From a virus, in IMG/VR virus record IMGVR_UViG_3300019360_000008, positions 1 through 64,000 of that record: a stretch of DNA of 64,000 bases; one strand, 5' to 3'. Both the position numbers and the translations under genes were made by a program. This document shows, piece after piece, positions 53,788 through 63,264 of the stretch; the stretch's first letter is position 1; every line of letters begins with the position of its first letter. A model generated the notes under the pieces. It worked only from the letters and a program-made list of their open reading frames with translations, ran no database searches and had not been told where the DNA came from.

Positions 53788-54960
53788 ATGCCTTCTGTAA
53801 CCACAACTGACTCTATAGAGGTATCTTACGTTACTGATCGCCATCGAGAGATTGCAGCCAAGTTGTCGGTGATACACGGTAAAGTCAGGCTGGCGACAGA
53901 GTCCAATGGCGTTCATGCCTACATGGCCTCGCCGGCCTGCTTGGAGAAGTACGGCCGAACCGAGCTGGTCAAGATGCATTTGGCCGTGAATCTCGACAAA
54001 TGGTTGCAAGGAGTTGATCTGTGCGCGATGTGCATGAAGAGCAATAAGGCGTACAAGGTCACCACCTTGCTGCGTTTACCTCCGCTCGAACAGCGCGGTA
54101 TCCCCAACGTGTCTCCGGGCGTGTTTGAGGCCGAAACCAACCCTGAGTATCTGGAGCTGGACGCGAAGGGTAACCGGGTGCCGAAGAGTCCCGGTGAATG
54201 CCAACTACTCACCGATCTGGCTTCAGACCACCCTGCCGTAGAGTACTGCAAGTACCGCGGTTATGACCCATCTGAACTGGTTGCTCAGTTCCGCGCGTCA
54301 TTTTGCTCAAAGGAGCGAGATGATCTGCACTGGCGCCCTTTGCCTGGTGGATTCGCTGCGACCCCTCAAGGCCGCATCGTCTTCTTCATGGATCAGTACG
54401 GTGTCCAGGTTGGCTGGCAGGCTCGCATACTGGAGATGGATCGCAAGTATGCGAAGTACTACCTTCATCCGTACGAAGGTCGGTGGGTGCCCGTACAACA
54501 ACGCCTGACGCCCGAGCAGCCCTGGACCCTTATGGAAGGGTTCGACGGTTGGGACCCGGCGAAGTATCTGCTGGCATACGGGACCAAGCGCAACGCCGCC
54601 GTTATGGGGCTAGACGCCGCCATTGCGTTCAATAAGCGGCACGGGTCCTCTTGGTGTGTACTCTGCGAGGGTCCGCTCGACGCCGCAAGGTTCGGAGCAC
54701 CAGCCATCGCCGTCATGGGTAAGCACCTAAGCGAAATGCAGGCCAAGCTGATCTCTGACAACTTCAGCCAGGTGATCTTCGTCGGAGATAATGACGAGGC
54801 AGGTAAGTCATTACGCCAAAAGGTATTTGATCGTTTGGGTTCACATCCCGGGGTCAAACTCCTGTTAGCCGATCTGCCGGTCCGACTAAAGGATGCCGGC
54901 GATATGAAGCCGTTAGAAGCCAAATACTTTCTATGTCAGTCCCTAAGCAATATCAGGTAA
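53788..54960 (+). CDS. TOPRIM primase
   Basis: A 390-residue primase of the DnaG-type TOPRIM class. TOPRIM residues are Glu294 (LCEGPLDAARFG) and the Asp pair at 334-336 (VGDNDEAG). The N-terminal 110 residues include CAMC, perhaps part of a degenerate zinc site. The region FAATPQGRIVFFMDQYG with VGWQARIL is the primase core preceding TOPRIM. It would lay down lagging-strand primers with the DnaB-like helicase. Overlaps the next gene by 28 bases. Confidence 0.75.
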   Translation: MPSVTTTDSIEVSYVTDRHREIAAKLSVIHGKVRLATESNGVHAYMASPACLEKYGRTELVKMHLAVNLDKWLQGVDLCAMCMKSNKAYKVTTLLRLPPLEQRGIPNVSPGVFEAETNPEYLELDAKGNRVPKSPGECQLLTDLASDHPAVEYCKYRGYDPSELVAQFRASFCSKERDDLHWRPLPGGFAATPQGRIVFFMDQYGVQVGWQARILEMDRKYAKYYLHPYEGRWVPVQQRLTPEQPWTLMEGFDGWDPAKYLLAYGTKRNAAVMGLDAAIAFNKRHGSSWCVLCEGPLDAARFGAPAIAVMGKHLSEMQAKLISDNFSQVIFVGDNDEAGKSLRQKVFDRLGSHPGVKLLLADLPVRLKDAGDMKPLEAKYFLCQSLSNIR

Positions 54961-55406
54961 CGCTTTATGCGCAGGTTGCAGTTCGCACACAACCAGTTGA
55001 GGCTAAAACTCCTGAAGAGGCTTACACGATCGCCCTTGAAGTTGAGCCCTTCATCGATAACTTGTTCCGAAAAAACTTAGGCAACGGGCCTTTCGTTCTT
55101 TGGACAGAGTATGCTGGCGAGATCAACGGCGGGCTGGTTGACGTCGTCGGCGACGAACAGTACGCACAAACCGTTTTTCTGAATACCTTTGGCAATCAGG
55201 AGGTTATCGAGAATGCGTGTCACTGCTCCTGTCCTGAGTTGACAGTGGCGGCTTCTAACCTCAGCATTGTCATGAGGTCTTTGGGCGATGACTGGTTGAC
55301 GCGTAAACTTCAGTTCGCCCTCGACGAAATTCGAGATGTTGCTGCAGTCATAAGGAATCGAGACAATGAAGACGATAGAAGCAAACGGCAAGGTACTGCC
55401 AAGTGA
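54933..55406 (+). CDS. Uncharacterised protein
   Basis: A 157-residue protein, beta-rich at the start (YQVTLYAQVAVRTQPVEAKT, a pattern typical of small phage domains), with CHCSCPE in the middle and a helical C terminus. It overlaps the primase and the metalloprotease-like gene. No family recognised. Confidence 0.55.
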   Translation: MSVPKQYQVTLYAQVAVRTQPVEAKTPEEAYTIALEVEPFIDNLFRKNLGNGPFVLWTEYAGEINGGLVDVVGDEQYAQTVFLNTFGNQEVIENACHCSCPELTVAASNLSIVMRSLGDDWLTRKLQFALDEIRDVAAVIRNRDNEDDRSKRQGTAK

Positions 55407-55719
55407 ACTCACCCTACTGTCCCGGCGTTGGAGTATTGCTTGGCAGAAGGGGCCTGTCGTTAGTCCTGACCTGGACGTCGTAAGTGGTATCTGCGATCCC
55501 AAAGCACACATACTCACGATTGACCTAGACCTGCCGGATGATGCATTGGCAGAAGTCTTGTTGCATGAATTGGGCCATGCGATTCACTACATGCTTGAGC
55601 ATGCTTCTATTGATCGTGAGGAAGAGGACATCGTTAACCTGAACGCGATGGTTCTCATTACCGTTTGCAAACAAAATCCGGGCTTCTTTGCCTGGATTGA
55701 GCGCATGGCAAACCCTTGA
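55366..55719 (+). CDS. Small zinc-metalloprotease-like protein
   Basis: A 117-residue protein with an HExxH zinc site, HELGH at residues 67-71, in a helix (EVLLHELGHAIHYML); Glu84-86 are candidates for the third ligand. It resembles the catalytic core of small zincins such as ImmA/IrrE-type domains, without a DNA-binding part. The substrate is unknown. Overlaps the preceding gene by 41 bases. Confidence 0.6.
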   Translation: MKTIEANGKVLPSELTLLSRRWSIAWQKGPVVSPDLDVVSGICDPKAHILTIDLDLPDDALAEVLLHELGHAIHYMLEHASIDREEEDIVNLNAMVLITVCKQNPGFFAWIERMANP

Positions 55720-55752
55720 CGAAGGGTTCGCCGTACGCGACTTTGAGGTCGT

Positions 55753-58700
55753 ATGGCGAGTACCTTCAACTTCCAGAGCAACTCCACGGCGTCCACTATG
55801 GCGCCAGAAGAGCAGGCTCGTTTTGATGCTGAACAAGCAAAGCTGAGTATCGGTCAGGAGATCGAATTTCTCAGCCGTCACGGTGAGCCTCTCAAGGAAG
55901 AGGACTACTGGTCTCAGTTCCCCGAACACCTTCGCGGCATTGCGCCGCCCACGTCGCTGGAGTTTGCTCACACCGGCATTGGCAGCTTGGACTGGGGAGA
56001 TCGCTTCGGGAACAAGTTCCACGGACTCACGCTGCTGCCCACCTATCGGTTCAAGTCCGGCACTCCACATCGTCGCGTCGACATTCTGTTCGTGATGCCG
56101 TGCGTGCTCGATGCAGACATCGACAGCCGCTACAGCCCCGCGGCGATGTTGAAAGGTAAGGCGGCCAACCTGTTTGCCCGGAACCTCGGACGAGCCGGGC
56201 TGGCTGACTGCTGCTGGGACTTCACCACTCTGGTACGCTACCCGACCAAATCCAACCGTCCCAAGTCTCACGACATCAATTGGGCCAGGCCGCTGTTCTA
56301 CGCGGAGATCAACCGGCTACGCCCCCGCATCATTGTGGCGATGGGCAAGGCCGTGTTTGAGAATCTGTACACAGCGTTCAAGATCAACCTACAGGACTTC
56401 CAGGGCGGCGTCTTCGACGTCGACGTCCCAGAGGTTTTACAGGACGACGAATGGCGCCCTAAGCTGATGATCATGGATCAGATCTCCCTCACGTTCAGTC
56501 GGCCCGAGCTGATCGAACGCTGTCTGGTGGATCTAGACAACATCCGATACGAGCTGACCAAGCTAAAGGAACCGGATGCGACGCGCGTCACGGACGTTAG
56601 GACCAACTACCAGGTCATCGAGACGGCTGAGTACCTGGGCAACTGGATCGAGGACATGCGGCAGAAGCAGGTGCTCAAGATGGCCGTTGACGCTGAGTGG
56701 GCCGGCAAACATTTCGTCGACGGTAAACTGCGCTCCTTCCAAAGCTGCTGGGAACCCGGCCAGGTCACGTACCTGAAGTTCATGGATGACCAGGGCCGAC
56801 GGGTCCTTCCTCTGCACCCAAAGCAGATCGGGGACATCATGCGCCCGGTGTTCGAGGCTCCTGGCTTCCAGTACATCGGTCACAACTTCCCCGCTGACGC
56901 AGTCTGGATCGAGACCCACCTGGGCCTCAGTACTTACAGGCGGCTGTTCATGGACACGATGTTCGTGCAACAGTTGATCAACGAATATGCCGATCTCAAG
57001 CTTGAACGTCTCGCCGTGCGCTATACGCGACTCGGTCGATACGATGTTGCTCTGCAGCTGTGGAAGAAAGAAAACGCCGACCTGTTCAAAGAGAGCGACG
57101 GTTACGGCGCGATCCCTGATAGACTACTGGTACCGTATGCCTGCAAGGACGTCGACGTCACGTTCCGGGTCCACCCGATTCTGCTCACTCAGCTGATCGC
57201 TCAGGGACCAAGGCTGCTACAGTACTGGCTCCAAATCAACCGTGGGTTCACGAGCGACTGCTACACCAGCAAGATGCTCACCGGGCTGCCGATCGACCAG
57301 GCGTACGCCGACAAGCTGCGCGAGGTCTATCACAGCAACCTGGCCTTCCTGCAGGACGACTTCAAGCGCCAGGTTGTTGCCGAGGCGGACGAAATGCTTC
57401 TCAAGTCACTCACACGCCACATACCCGGTGCCGCAGTAACCGTGCTGCAGATCCTCAACGTTCAACGCAAGTCCGGCATGCCTGCCCCTGACATGATCCG
57501 CTTTGCTCAGATGAGCGTCGGGTCCGGATGGTCGCAGGACGCCCAGCTACATGCCTGCTTGGAGCATTGGCTGGACATCGATAACTTCAACTACAGCAGC
57601 CCCGACTATCTGCGACGATGGATGTTCCAGGTCAAGGGCCTCATGCCACTCAAAACCACCAAGAAGGACGGGGTCACGATGTCGTGGGAGAAGGTGCTGA
57701 AGCTCGATTCCGACAAGCAGAAGGACTATACGCCAGCGGCGGACAAGCAGACCATCAAGATCTATGAGAACCAGGACCCAATGATCGCTTACGTGGGGCA
57801 GCTCAAGTCTGTCGCCACAATGTGCAAAACATTCTTGAGGGACAAGGACGAGGACGGCGAGGAGCGGGGCATACACAGCTGGATCTGCTCCGACGGGGCG
57901 ATTCATGCCAACTTTGCCTCAACCGAAACCGGCCGCCCCCGCACATGGAATCCCAACATCCTGAATTGGCCAAAGTCGGTGTCAAAGCCGATCGAACTGG
58001 CCTTCAAACGCGTGAATGCGGAACGGGCTAAAGCTACCCGCCAGCGTATGATCGACGACGCCGCCATGAACGGGCAGGAGCCCAACATGGCTGTGATCGA
58101 AGAGAAGGTCAAGGAGATACAATTCGCTCCGGTGTCACTCCGGTCGATGGTTAAAGCGCCTCCCGGCGAATGCTTCGTGGACGCTGACTTGGTGACGGCA
58201 GAAGTGGTGGGCCTTGGCTACCTGGCTGGGGACAGGAACCTGATCGACGCTTGTGAAGCGCCTGACCAGCAGTTTGCCATCATGCGCAAGACGGACGAGT
58301 CGGGCAACGTTAAGGAGAAGCCTGTTCGGATCTGCTACATCGAAGACATCTCACGTGTACCCAAGGACATGCAGGACGCGTCTCTCCTGGTACCAGAAGA
58401 CCATCCGGATCTTGTACGCGAGAACAACAAGATCGTGCATCCCAAGCGGGACGTTCACTGGCAAATGGCCGAGTCATTCACAAAGACTCCGCGCGAAAAG
58501 CTCAACAAGGACACGCATCGTGGTGGCGGTAAGGTAGGAATGTTCTCTATTCCGTATGGCGCCAAGGCTCCTCTGATCGAACGTAACATCGAGGTATTGA
58601 CTGGTGTCAAGCCGGCAGAAGGAACCGGCGCCGCGATCATCACGGCCTATGAGACTAACTTCCCCGTCGCCACGCAGTTCCTTAACGAAATGGCCATGCT

Positions 58701-59208
58701 GCCGTCGGGCGACAGGCCAGAACTCATTGACCCGGGAACACCGCTTGGGTGTTACGACTCAGTATCAGGTCGCCGACGGCATTTCAAGTACACTGAGATC
58801 AAGGACCTAGAAGGTCTTACCGAATGGGCCAAGAAGTCTATCTTGGATCCTATGACTCGCGAAGCCCGCAACTATCCTCTGCAGGAGATCGTTGCGGCCA
58901 CAATGGCTCGCGCCCACATCTGGCTGCTGGACTATTACATCCAGCGTGGGATGAAAGCACGGCCGATGCTGTTGTTGTACGACGCTTTGACGGTGCGCTG
59001 CCCCTTGGAGGAGCGGTTCATCGTCAGGGACTCATTGCAGCGATACATGTCGGACGAGAACGTCTGGCATGTGGCGCGATCGAACATGAGCTTGCAGTTT
59101 GATATAGAAGTCGACTTCACCATCAGGTGGGCGCTAGACCCAACTCCGGATCTGCGCAAGCTTCTGTACGACGAACAGCTGCTCAAGTTCGAATGTCCTC
59201 CCGTATGA
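55753..59208 (+). CDS. polA: Family A DNA polymerase with N-terminal UDG-like domain
   Basis: A 1151-residue replicative polymerase. Residues about 115-215 resemble a uracil-DNA-glycosylase fold (VDILFVMPC..., FARNLGRAGL, FTTLVRYPTKSNRP, LRPRIIVAMGKAVFENL), but the GExPG and HPS catalytic motifs are not conserved. The 3'-5' exonuclease has Asp313/Glu315 (AVDAEW), IGHNFPAD and YACKDVD. Polymerase motif A is Asp812/Glu817 (DLVTAE), the O-helix is RGGGKVGMFSIPYG, and motif C is LLYDAL with Asp1077, where HDE is usual. Two inserts of about 150 residues separate exo and pol. Confidence 0.85.
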   Translation: MASTFNFQSNSTASTMAPEEQARFDAEQAKLSIGQEIEFLSRHGEPLKEEDYWSQFPEHLRGIAPPTSLEFAHTGIGSLDWGDRFGNKFHGLTLLPTYRFKSGTPHRRVDILFVMPCVLDADIDSRYSPAAMLKGKAANLFARNLGRAGLADCCWDFTTLVRYPTKSNRPKSHDINWARPLFYAEINRLRPRIIVAMGKAVFENLYTAFKINLQDFQGGVFDVDVPEVLQDDEWRPKLMIMDQISLTFSRPELIERCLVDLDNIRYELTKLKEPDATRVTDVRTNYQVIETAEYLGNWIEDMRQKQVLKMAVDAEWAGKHFVDGKLRSFQSCWEPGQVTYLKFMDDQGRRVLPLHPKQIGDIMRPVFEAPGFQYIGHNFPADAVWIETHLGLSTYRRLFMDTMFVQQLINEYADLKLERLAVRYTRLGRYDVALQLWKKENADLFKESDGYGAIPDRLLVPYACKDVDVTFRVHPILLTQLIAQGPRLLQYWLQINRGFTSDCYTSKMLTGLPIDQAYADKLREVYHSNLAFLQDDFKRQVVAEADEMLLKSLTRHIPGAAVTVLQILNVQRKSGMPAPDMIRFAQMSVGSGWSQDAQLHACLEHWLDIDNFNYSSPDYLRRWMFQVKGLMPLKTTKKDGVTMSWEKVLKLDSDKQKDYTPAADKQTIKIYENQDPMIAYVGQLKSVATMCKTFLRDKDEDGEERGIHSWICSDGAIHANFASTETGRPRTWNPNILNWPKSVSKPIELAFKRVNAERAKATRQRMIDDAAMNGQEPNMAVIEEKVKEIQFAPVSLRSMVKAPPGECFVDADLVTAEVVGLGYLAGDRNLIDACEAPDQQFAIMRKTDESGNVKEKPVRICYIEDISRVPKDMQDASLLVPEDHPDLVRENNKIVHPKRDVHWQMAESFTKTPREKLNKDTHRGGGKVGMFSIPYGAKAPLIERNIEVLTGVKPAEGTGAAIITAYETNFPVATQFLNEMAMLPSGDRPELIDPGTPLGCYDSVSGRRRHFKYTEIKDLEGLTEWAKKSILDPMTREARNYPLQEIVAATMARAHIWLLDYYIQRGMKARPMLLLYDALTVRCPLEERFIVRDSLQRYMSDENVWHVARSNMSLQFDIEVDFTIRWALDPTPDLRKLLYDEQLLKFECPPV

Positions 59209-59444
59209 GCGATTCCCTGGAACCGAAAGTCGGTTGACAGTCGGTCTCGCACCTGTATAGTTGTAGCGGTCCTAGAACCTCATGGCGCCCGGCGAGTACT
59301 GGACGCAACGGAGGAAGTCAGGATCACTGTAATTGATATACGACTTGAACGACTGACACTCATCGAGCATCAAGATGAATTGACACCGCCACCCGGATCT
59401 CCATTACTCGAACAAATCAACCATTAACGTAACTGATTAGCATT
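59209..59444 (+). promoter_or_regulatory. Control region and long leader before the ssDNA-binding candidate
   Basis: No gene longer than 16 codons. TTGACA (59234-59239), 16-nt spacer and TATAGT (59256-59261) with TG before it form the best sigma-70-type promoter in the window. Transcripts would have a leader of about 175 bases. A second TTGACA at 59380 has only a weak -10. Confidence 0.6.
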
Positions 59445-60908
59445 ATGTCCACACGTCTCCATATCGTAGGTGGCTCGCAAGGCGAAGCCAAGCGCGAGTT
59501 CTCTGTAGGCTTTTTCCATGATGGTGTCCGCTCCATCGGCCTCAACAAGAAGGTCTCCCACCAGTTCCGGTTTCTGCCGGCTTTTGACAACAACCGTTAC
59601 CGCGAAACTGACGCGGAATACGCCACGTCCGTCCTGCCTTACCGGGATCGCAATCTCGCGGCGGACTCCACCGGCACGGAAGGTTTTACCTCCTGGTACT
59701 ACATCTTCCGGGTCCACAACTTCCTTGGTCACGGTAACCGCTCGTATGTGTCGCCAATCACGGGGCACCAGGGCAACCCGACCGGGGTCGATCCCATTCT
59801 TGACTGCTACATGCTGTGCAAGAAGAACGACGCGCTCAAGCACTTGATAGAGAAGCCCAAGAACAAGTCCGAAGGCTTCAACGCCGTGATCACGTCCCCT
59901 AAGAGCATGCCGTTCTTCAACGTGCTCACCTGCGTCGATAAGCAGTGGGTCAACGCGATCATGTACTGCACGATCTCTGCCCTCGACGACCTCAAGGGTA
60001 AGCTCGCGTTACGTGCTGGTCGTAACGACGCAGTCATCAGCCCGGAATGGTCGGACTACATCTACGGCGACATCACTCACCCGACCCAAGGGCTCATGGC
60101 CACCAGCCGCATTGCCAAGGTCGGAACCAACATGATCGAGACCGCCTGTGTCTTCTTCTCCGAGAAGGATGGCGTTCTGACCGGCGCGCAAGCCGCGCCG
60201 CTTGATCCGACCACGCCGTTTGGTCAACAGGCGCTCCGTGGCCGGTACAACCTCCTTGATCCTGAACGTGTCATCAAGGTGGCGACTTATGAGGAGATCC
60301 TCGATTACATCATCAACGATGGGACCATACCGTACAACGTGATCGAGGCTGCCTGCTCGCCGCACGTGGCTCGTCTTCCGGCGCCTCCTCCGGCGGCCCG
60401 TATGGCCAACGCTGGCGTTCCGCCGAGCGATGATGACGTTCCTATGGGCAACACCCCTCCTGCGTTCGGTCGTCCGGCCGCACCAGCATCCACGCAGCCG
60501 GCTTTAGCTCCTATCGGTTCAGGTATCGCCGGTTTCGCACCGACTCCGGCGGCTGCGGCCGCTCCGTTCCCCACTCAAACCGTCGTGGCTACTCCGGCTG
60601 CCACTCCGGTTTTCGCGACTCCCCCTGCGTTCGCACAGCCTGTCTCCAACACCCCGGCGTTCCCGGGTACGGTGACGGCGGGTCCTGGCCCACTTCCGAC
60701 GTTCGCTGCTCCGGCTGCCGCCGCGGTCGCCGAACAGCCGCGCGTGAGTAATGCGCTCCAGACTACCGGTGGTCCCCTCTCTACTGCCGAACAGGCTGAA
60801 TATCTAGCCTTGGCTCAGGAGATGATCGCCAGTAACGGCAAGGCTTTGCCCGACGAAAAGATGCGTCGTATGGCTGAGCTGGGAATGCGTGTTAACGCCG
60901 TCTCCTAA
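59445..60908 (+). CDS. Probable single-stranded DNA-binding / recombination mediator protein
   Basis: A 487-residue protein placed directly before recA. Residues 1-305 form a mixed beta domain rich in aromatics (FTSWYYIFRVHNFLGHGNRS), possibly OB-like. Residues about 310-440 are a long Ala/Pro linker, and a short helical C terminus follows. SSB proteins share this plan of fold, flexible linker and tail, but the usual acidic tip is missing. The position and high-quality promoter fit an abundant gp32-like protein. The identification is inferred. Confidence 0.45.
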   Translation: MSTRLHIVGGSQGEAKREFSVGFFHDGVRSIGLNKKVSHQFRFLPAFDNNRYRETDAEYATSVLPYRDRNLAADSTGTEGFTSWYYIFRVHNFLGHGNRSYVSPITGHQGNPTGVDPILDCYMLCKKNDALKHLIEKPKNKSEGFNAVITSPKSMPFFNVLTCVDKQWVNAIMYCTISALDDLKGKLALRAGRNDAVISPEWSDYIYGDITHPTQGLMATSRIAKVGTNMIETACVFFSEKDGVLTGAQAAPLDPTTPFGQQALRGRYNLLDPERVIKVATYEEILDYIINDGTIPYNVIEAACSPHVARLPAPPPAARMANAGVPPSDDDVPMGNTPPAFGRPAAPASTQPALAPIGSGIAGFAPTPAAAAAPFPTQTVVATPAATPVFATPPAFAQPVSNTPAFPGTVTAGPGPLPTFAAPAAAAVAEQPRVSNALQTTGGPLSTAEQAEYLALAQEMIASNGKALPDEKMRRMAELGMRVNAVS

Positions 60909-60916
60909 TCCTATGC

Positions 60917-60954
60917 GGGATGGCCTGGTAACTCGGGCCATCCCTCTTTCATTT
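60917..60954 (+). terminator. Rho-independent terminator between ssb-like gene and recA
   Basis: GGGATGGCC (60917-60925) and GGCCATCCC (60936-60944), perfect 9-bp arms, followed by TCTTTCATTT. Its T-rich tail reaches the recA start codon at 60955, so it may work as an attenuator. Confidence 0.75.
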
Positions 60955-62256
60955 ATGGCCGAGAAGAAAACTAAGCCCAAGAAGCCTACACCTTCCTTCA
61001 GTTTGCTAGACGACGATACATTCGCCAATCGGACCAAGGAAGCCCTGATGAAGAGCCGCAAAAAGGGCACCACGGTCGATTCATTGACCAACGTTCGTCG
61101 CGAGATCCTCAACCTCCCCCCGATTTACCTACAAGCCACGCTCAATAGCTTCGGCCTACAAACCAAGACGCTCGTCGACATCATCGGGGCTGAGGGTATC
61201 GGTAAGACGACCCTCATGTTCACGATCTTCGGGTGGTCGATGCTTCAAGGCTCTCCGTGCTTCTACGTCGAAACCGAAGGTAAGGTAATCGACGAAGAGC
61301 GGGCCATGCGTTCGCTCAACACCGACAAGGCGCTGGCGAAGAAAATGTTCGACCGAATCAGCTTCGACCAATGCTTCGAGCTGCAGCAGGCGATAGACTC
61401 GATCTATGCTTGGGTGAAGCTCGTCCGCGACCCCAAGAGCGAGGTCTACGTCCCTCATCACATACCTGTAGTGGTGGGCCTAGATACGTTCTCAAAGCTG
61501 ATGTCCGCCAGTGAGGCTGAAGGGCGACTGCTGTACAACGATCAGACCCTCAAGGGTAAGGAAGCAGACGCTAAAGATCTCGGCACAGGCTCAAACTTCG
61601 GGCATGCAAAGATCGCGCAAGCATGGTCTCGCCAGCTGCCCAACTGGCTGACGATGAACAACGTCATCCTGATACTCAACCGGCACCAAAACGACAAGGT
61701 CGATATGAACGCTGCTCCCGGTGCCTCCTTCGGTGGCGACGCTGCGGCGGGTTTCAACACCACGTCGATCGGCGGACGCGCGTTCAGTCAGAATGCCGCC
61801 CTACAGCTGATCCTGAGTCGCTACAAGTTTGCTACCAAGAAGGTGGGCGACGAGAACATCAAGATCGGCGTCGACGCCAAGATCACCGTGTCGAAGAACT
61901 CGTACGGCCCCAACGGATTGGTGTGCTTCTACCGGATCAACCAGAGGAACGATGGCGATACGGACACGACGTTCGTGCCGGCCCTCTCGTTTGCCCCCTA
62001 CACGTCCGAATGGCTGATGGGCAAGGGCATCCTGGAGATCTCGTCGAAGAACAAGAACTGTTACAGCTGTCGTGACCTCAACCTGTTCGATGTTACCTGC
62101 GACGAGTTCTATGCCGCCCTACAGGCCAACGAGGAAGTGCTCAACCTCATCGGCACTCGGCTTCGGCTGAAGGGCTATGAGGTTGACGACAATCAACCCC
62201 CGGCACTCCCGGTTCCTGCTTCCGATGAAGAGATTCAACCAGCCGGCCAAAAGTAA
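60955..62256 (+). CDS. recA: RecA / UvsX-type recombinase
   Basis: A 433-residue RecA-fold recombinase that would pair homologous strands. Walker A GAEGIGKTT (Lys84), the catalytic Glu in YVETEG, Walker B PVVVGLDTFSKL and the switch-like LILNRHQNDK are visible. It is longer than RecA and has inserts after Walker B and a C-terminal acidic/Pro tail. The frame is open upstream to 60889, but the terminator lies there, so ATG 60955 (MAEKKTKPKK) is used. Overlaps the next gene by 32 bases. Confidence 0.85.
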   Translation: MAEKKTKPKKPTPSFSLLDDDTFANRTKEALMKSRKKGTTVDSLTNVRREILNLPPIYLQATLNSFGLQTKTLVDIIGAEGIGKTTLMFTIFGWSMLQGSPCFYVETEGKVIDEERAMRSLNTDKALAKKMFDRISFDQCFELQQAIDSIYAWVKLVRDPKSEVYVPHHIPVVVGLDTFSKLMSASEAEGRLLYNDQTLKGKEADAKDLGTGSNFGHAKIAQAWSRQLPNWLTMNNVILILNRHQNDKVDMNAAPGASFGGDAAAGFNTTSIGGRAFSQNAALQLILSRYKFATKKVGDENIKIGVDAKITVSKNSYGPNGLVCFYRINQRNDGDTDTTFVPALSFAPYTSEWLMGKGILEISSKNKNCYSCRDLNLFDVTCDEFYAALQANEEVLNLIGTRLRLKGYEVDDNQPPALPVPASDEEIQPAGQK

Positions 62257-62680
62257 CGAGTATCAGATCAAACAGATGCTTTGTGCTATTGCCAGGGTCA
62301 AGCCTATCCAGGTGGGTGGGCTTGGCCTTGACATGGAGCAGCTAGTTAATAACCTGGCTACAAGCTCGAATCTGAACCTACCTTGTGATGGCTCAGCTGT
62401 CGTGGTGGTAGATCACTACGTTCGGGCGCTCGTCGATCCGAAAGACCATACATCTCCGCTCGTCAACATGATGCGCGACCAGCCGGACTCTTATTTGCTG
62501 TTTGTGGATAACTACATTGCAGGCAAGGAAAGTCTGTTTCTCGGAAAGATGCTCCGCAGCAGTGATGAGATCCACAGCTGGGTACGGCACATGGACAAGC
62601 CTGAAATCATGGTCTATAGTTTGACCACCAGGGAGGGGATCATCGTGGCCCCTGTTAGCGCCCTGCTTAAGATCAAATGA
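62225..62680 (+). CDS. Uncharacterised protein
   Basis: A 151-residue alpha/beta protein. An upstream ATG at 62177 would overlap recA by 80 bases; 62225 gives 32. Strands such as SAVVVVDHYVRALV and YLLFVDNYIAG suggest a Rossmann-like or nuclease-like fold, but no motif is certain. Overlaps the next gene by ATGA. Confidence 0.5.
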   Translation: MKRFNQPAKSNEYQIKQMLCAIARVKPIQVGGLGLDMEQLVNNLATSSNLNLPCDGSAVVVVDHYVRALVDPKDHTSPLVNMMRDQPDSYLLFVDNYIAGKESLFLGKMLRSSDEIHSWVRHMDKPEIMVYSLTTREGIIVAPVSALLKIK

Positions 62681-63264
62681 GTTTTGACCTTTATATCACC
62701 AAGGAGCCATTTGATTTGTTGGGCGTTCCGGCCGGATTCCTTTGTTGGGCTCCCCACAATGTCGAGTACGGGGAGCTCAAACGTAGGAAGTTCATCCGGA
62801 TATTCAATTATGATCAACCCTGGCGGCACACTTGGGTCCCACGTACCTTTCTGCTTCATGTTCATCGCGTTGGCGAAGGGTACCGCGGCGACGGGGGCTG
62901 GTTCGTAGCGATACAGGGCCGACTGTTACGGGGTGAGCCAAATGCGTTCTTGCAGCATCCTTGGGAAGATGGCGATGACAGGTTGGGTCCTATACCCTGG
63001 CGTTTTGGCTCCCGTGGAGAAGCAATTTACTATCTGTCTTGCCTTCCTTTTAGGGCGCATGCAAAAGTGAGTGTGTGCCAGATGGTCGACAGCGTTTATA
63101 CTATGGCTTCACGAACCCGTGCCGAACTAAGTGAACGATTCCCAGTACTTTTACCGCAGGTGCAGATCGACTTAGAAGAGGAAGCGAAAATTTCAAGTCG
63201 TGAACTACTTAGACGCGGCCGCTTACGAACAAGTCGGCTGTACTTCCCGAATAAGAAAAAATGA
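62677..63264 (+). CDS. Uncharacterised protein
   Basis: A 195-residue protein with a beta-rich, Trp-rich first half and a basic helical C terminus (SSRELLRRGRLRTSRLYFPN). Coupled by ATGA to genes on both sides, between recA-linked genes and the RecQ-like helicase. No family recognised. Confidence 0.55.
   Translation: MSFDLYITKEPFDLLGVPAGFLCWAPHNVEYGELKRRKFIRIFNYDQPWRHTWVPRTFLLHVHRVGEGYRGDGGWFVAIQGRLLRGEPNAFLQHPWEDGDDRLGPIPWRFGSRGEAIYYLSCLPFRAHAKVSVCQMVDSVYTMASRTRAELSERFPVLLPQVQIDLEEEAKISSRELLRRGRLRTSRLYFPNKKK

Noticed and set aside
59205-59237. Ten-codon ATGA-coupled frame after polA
   Set aside because: Too short and it runs into the promoter.
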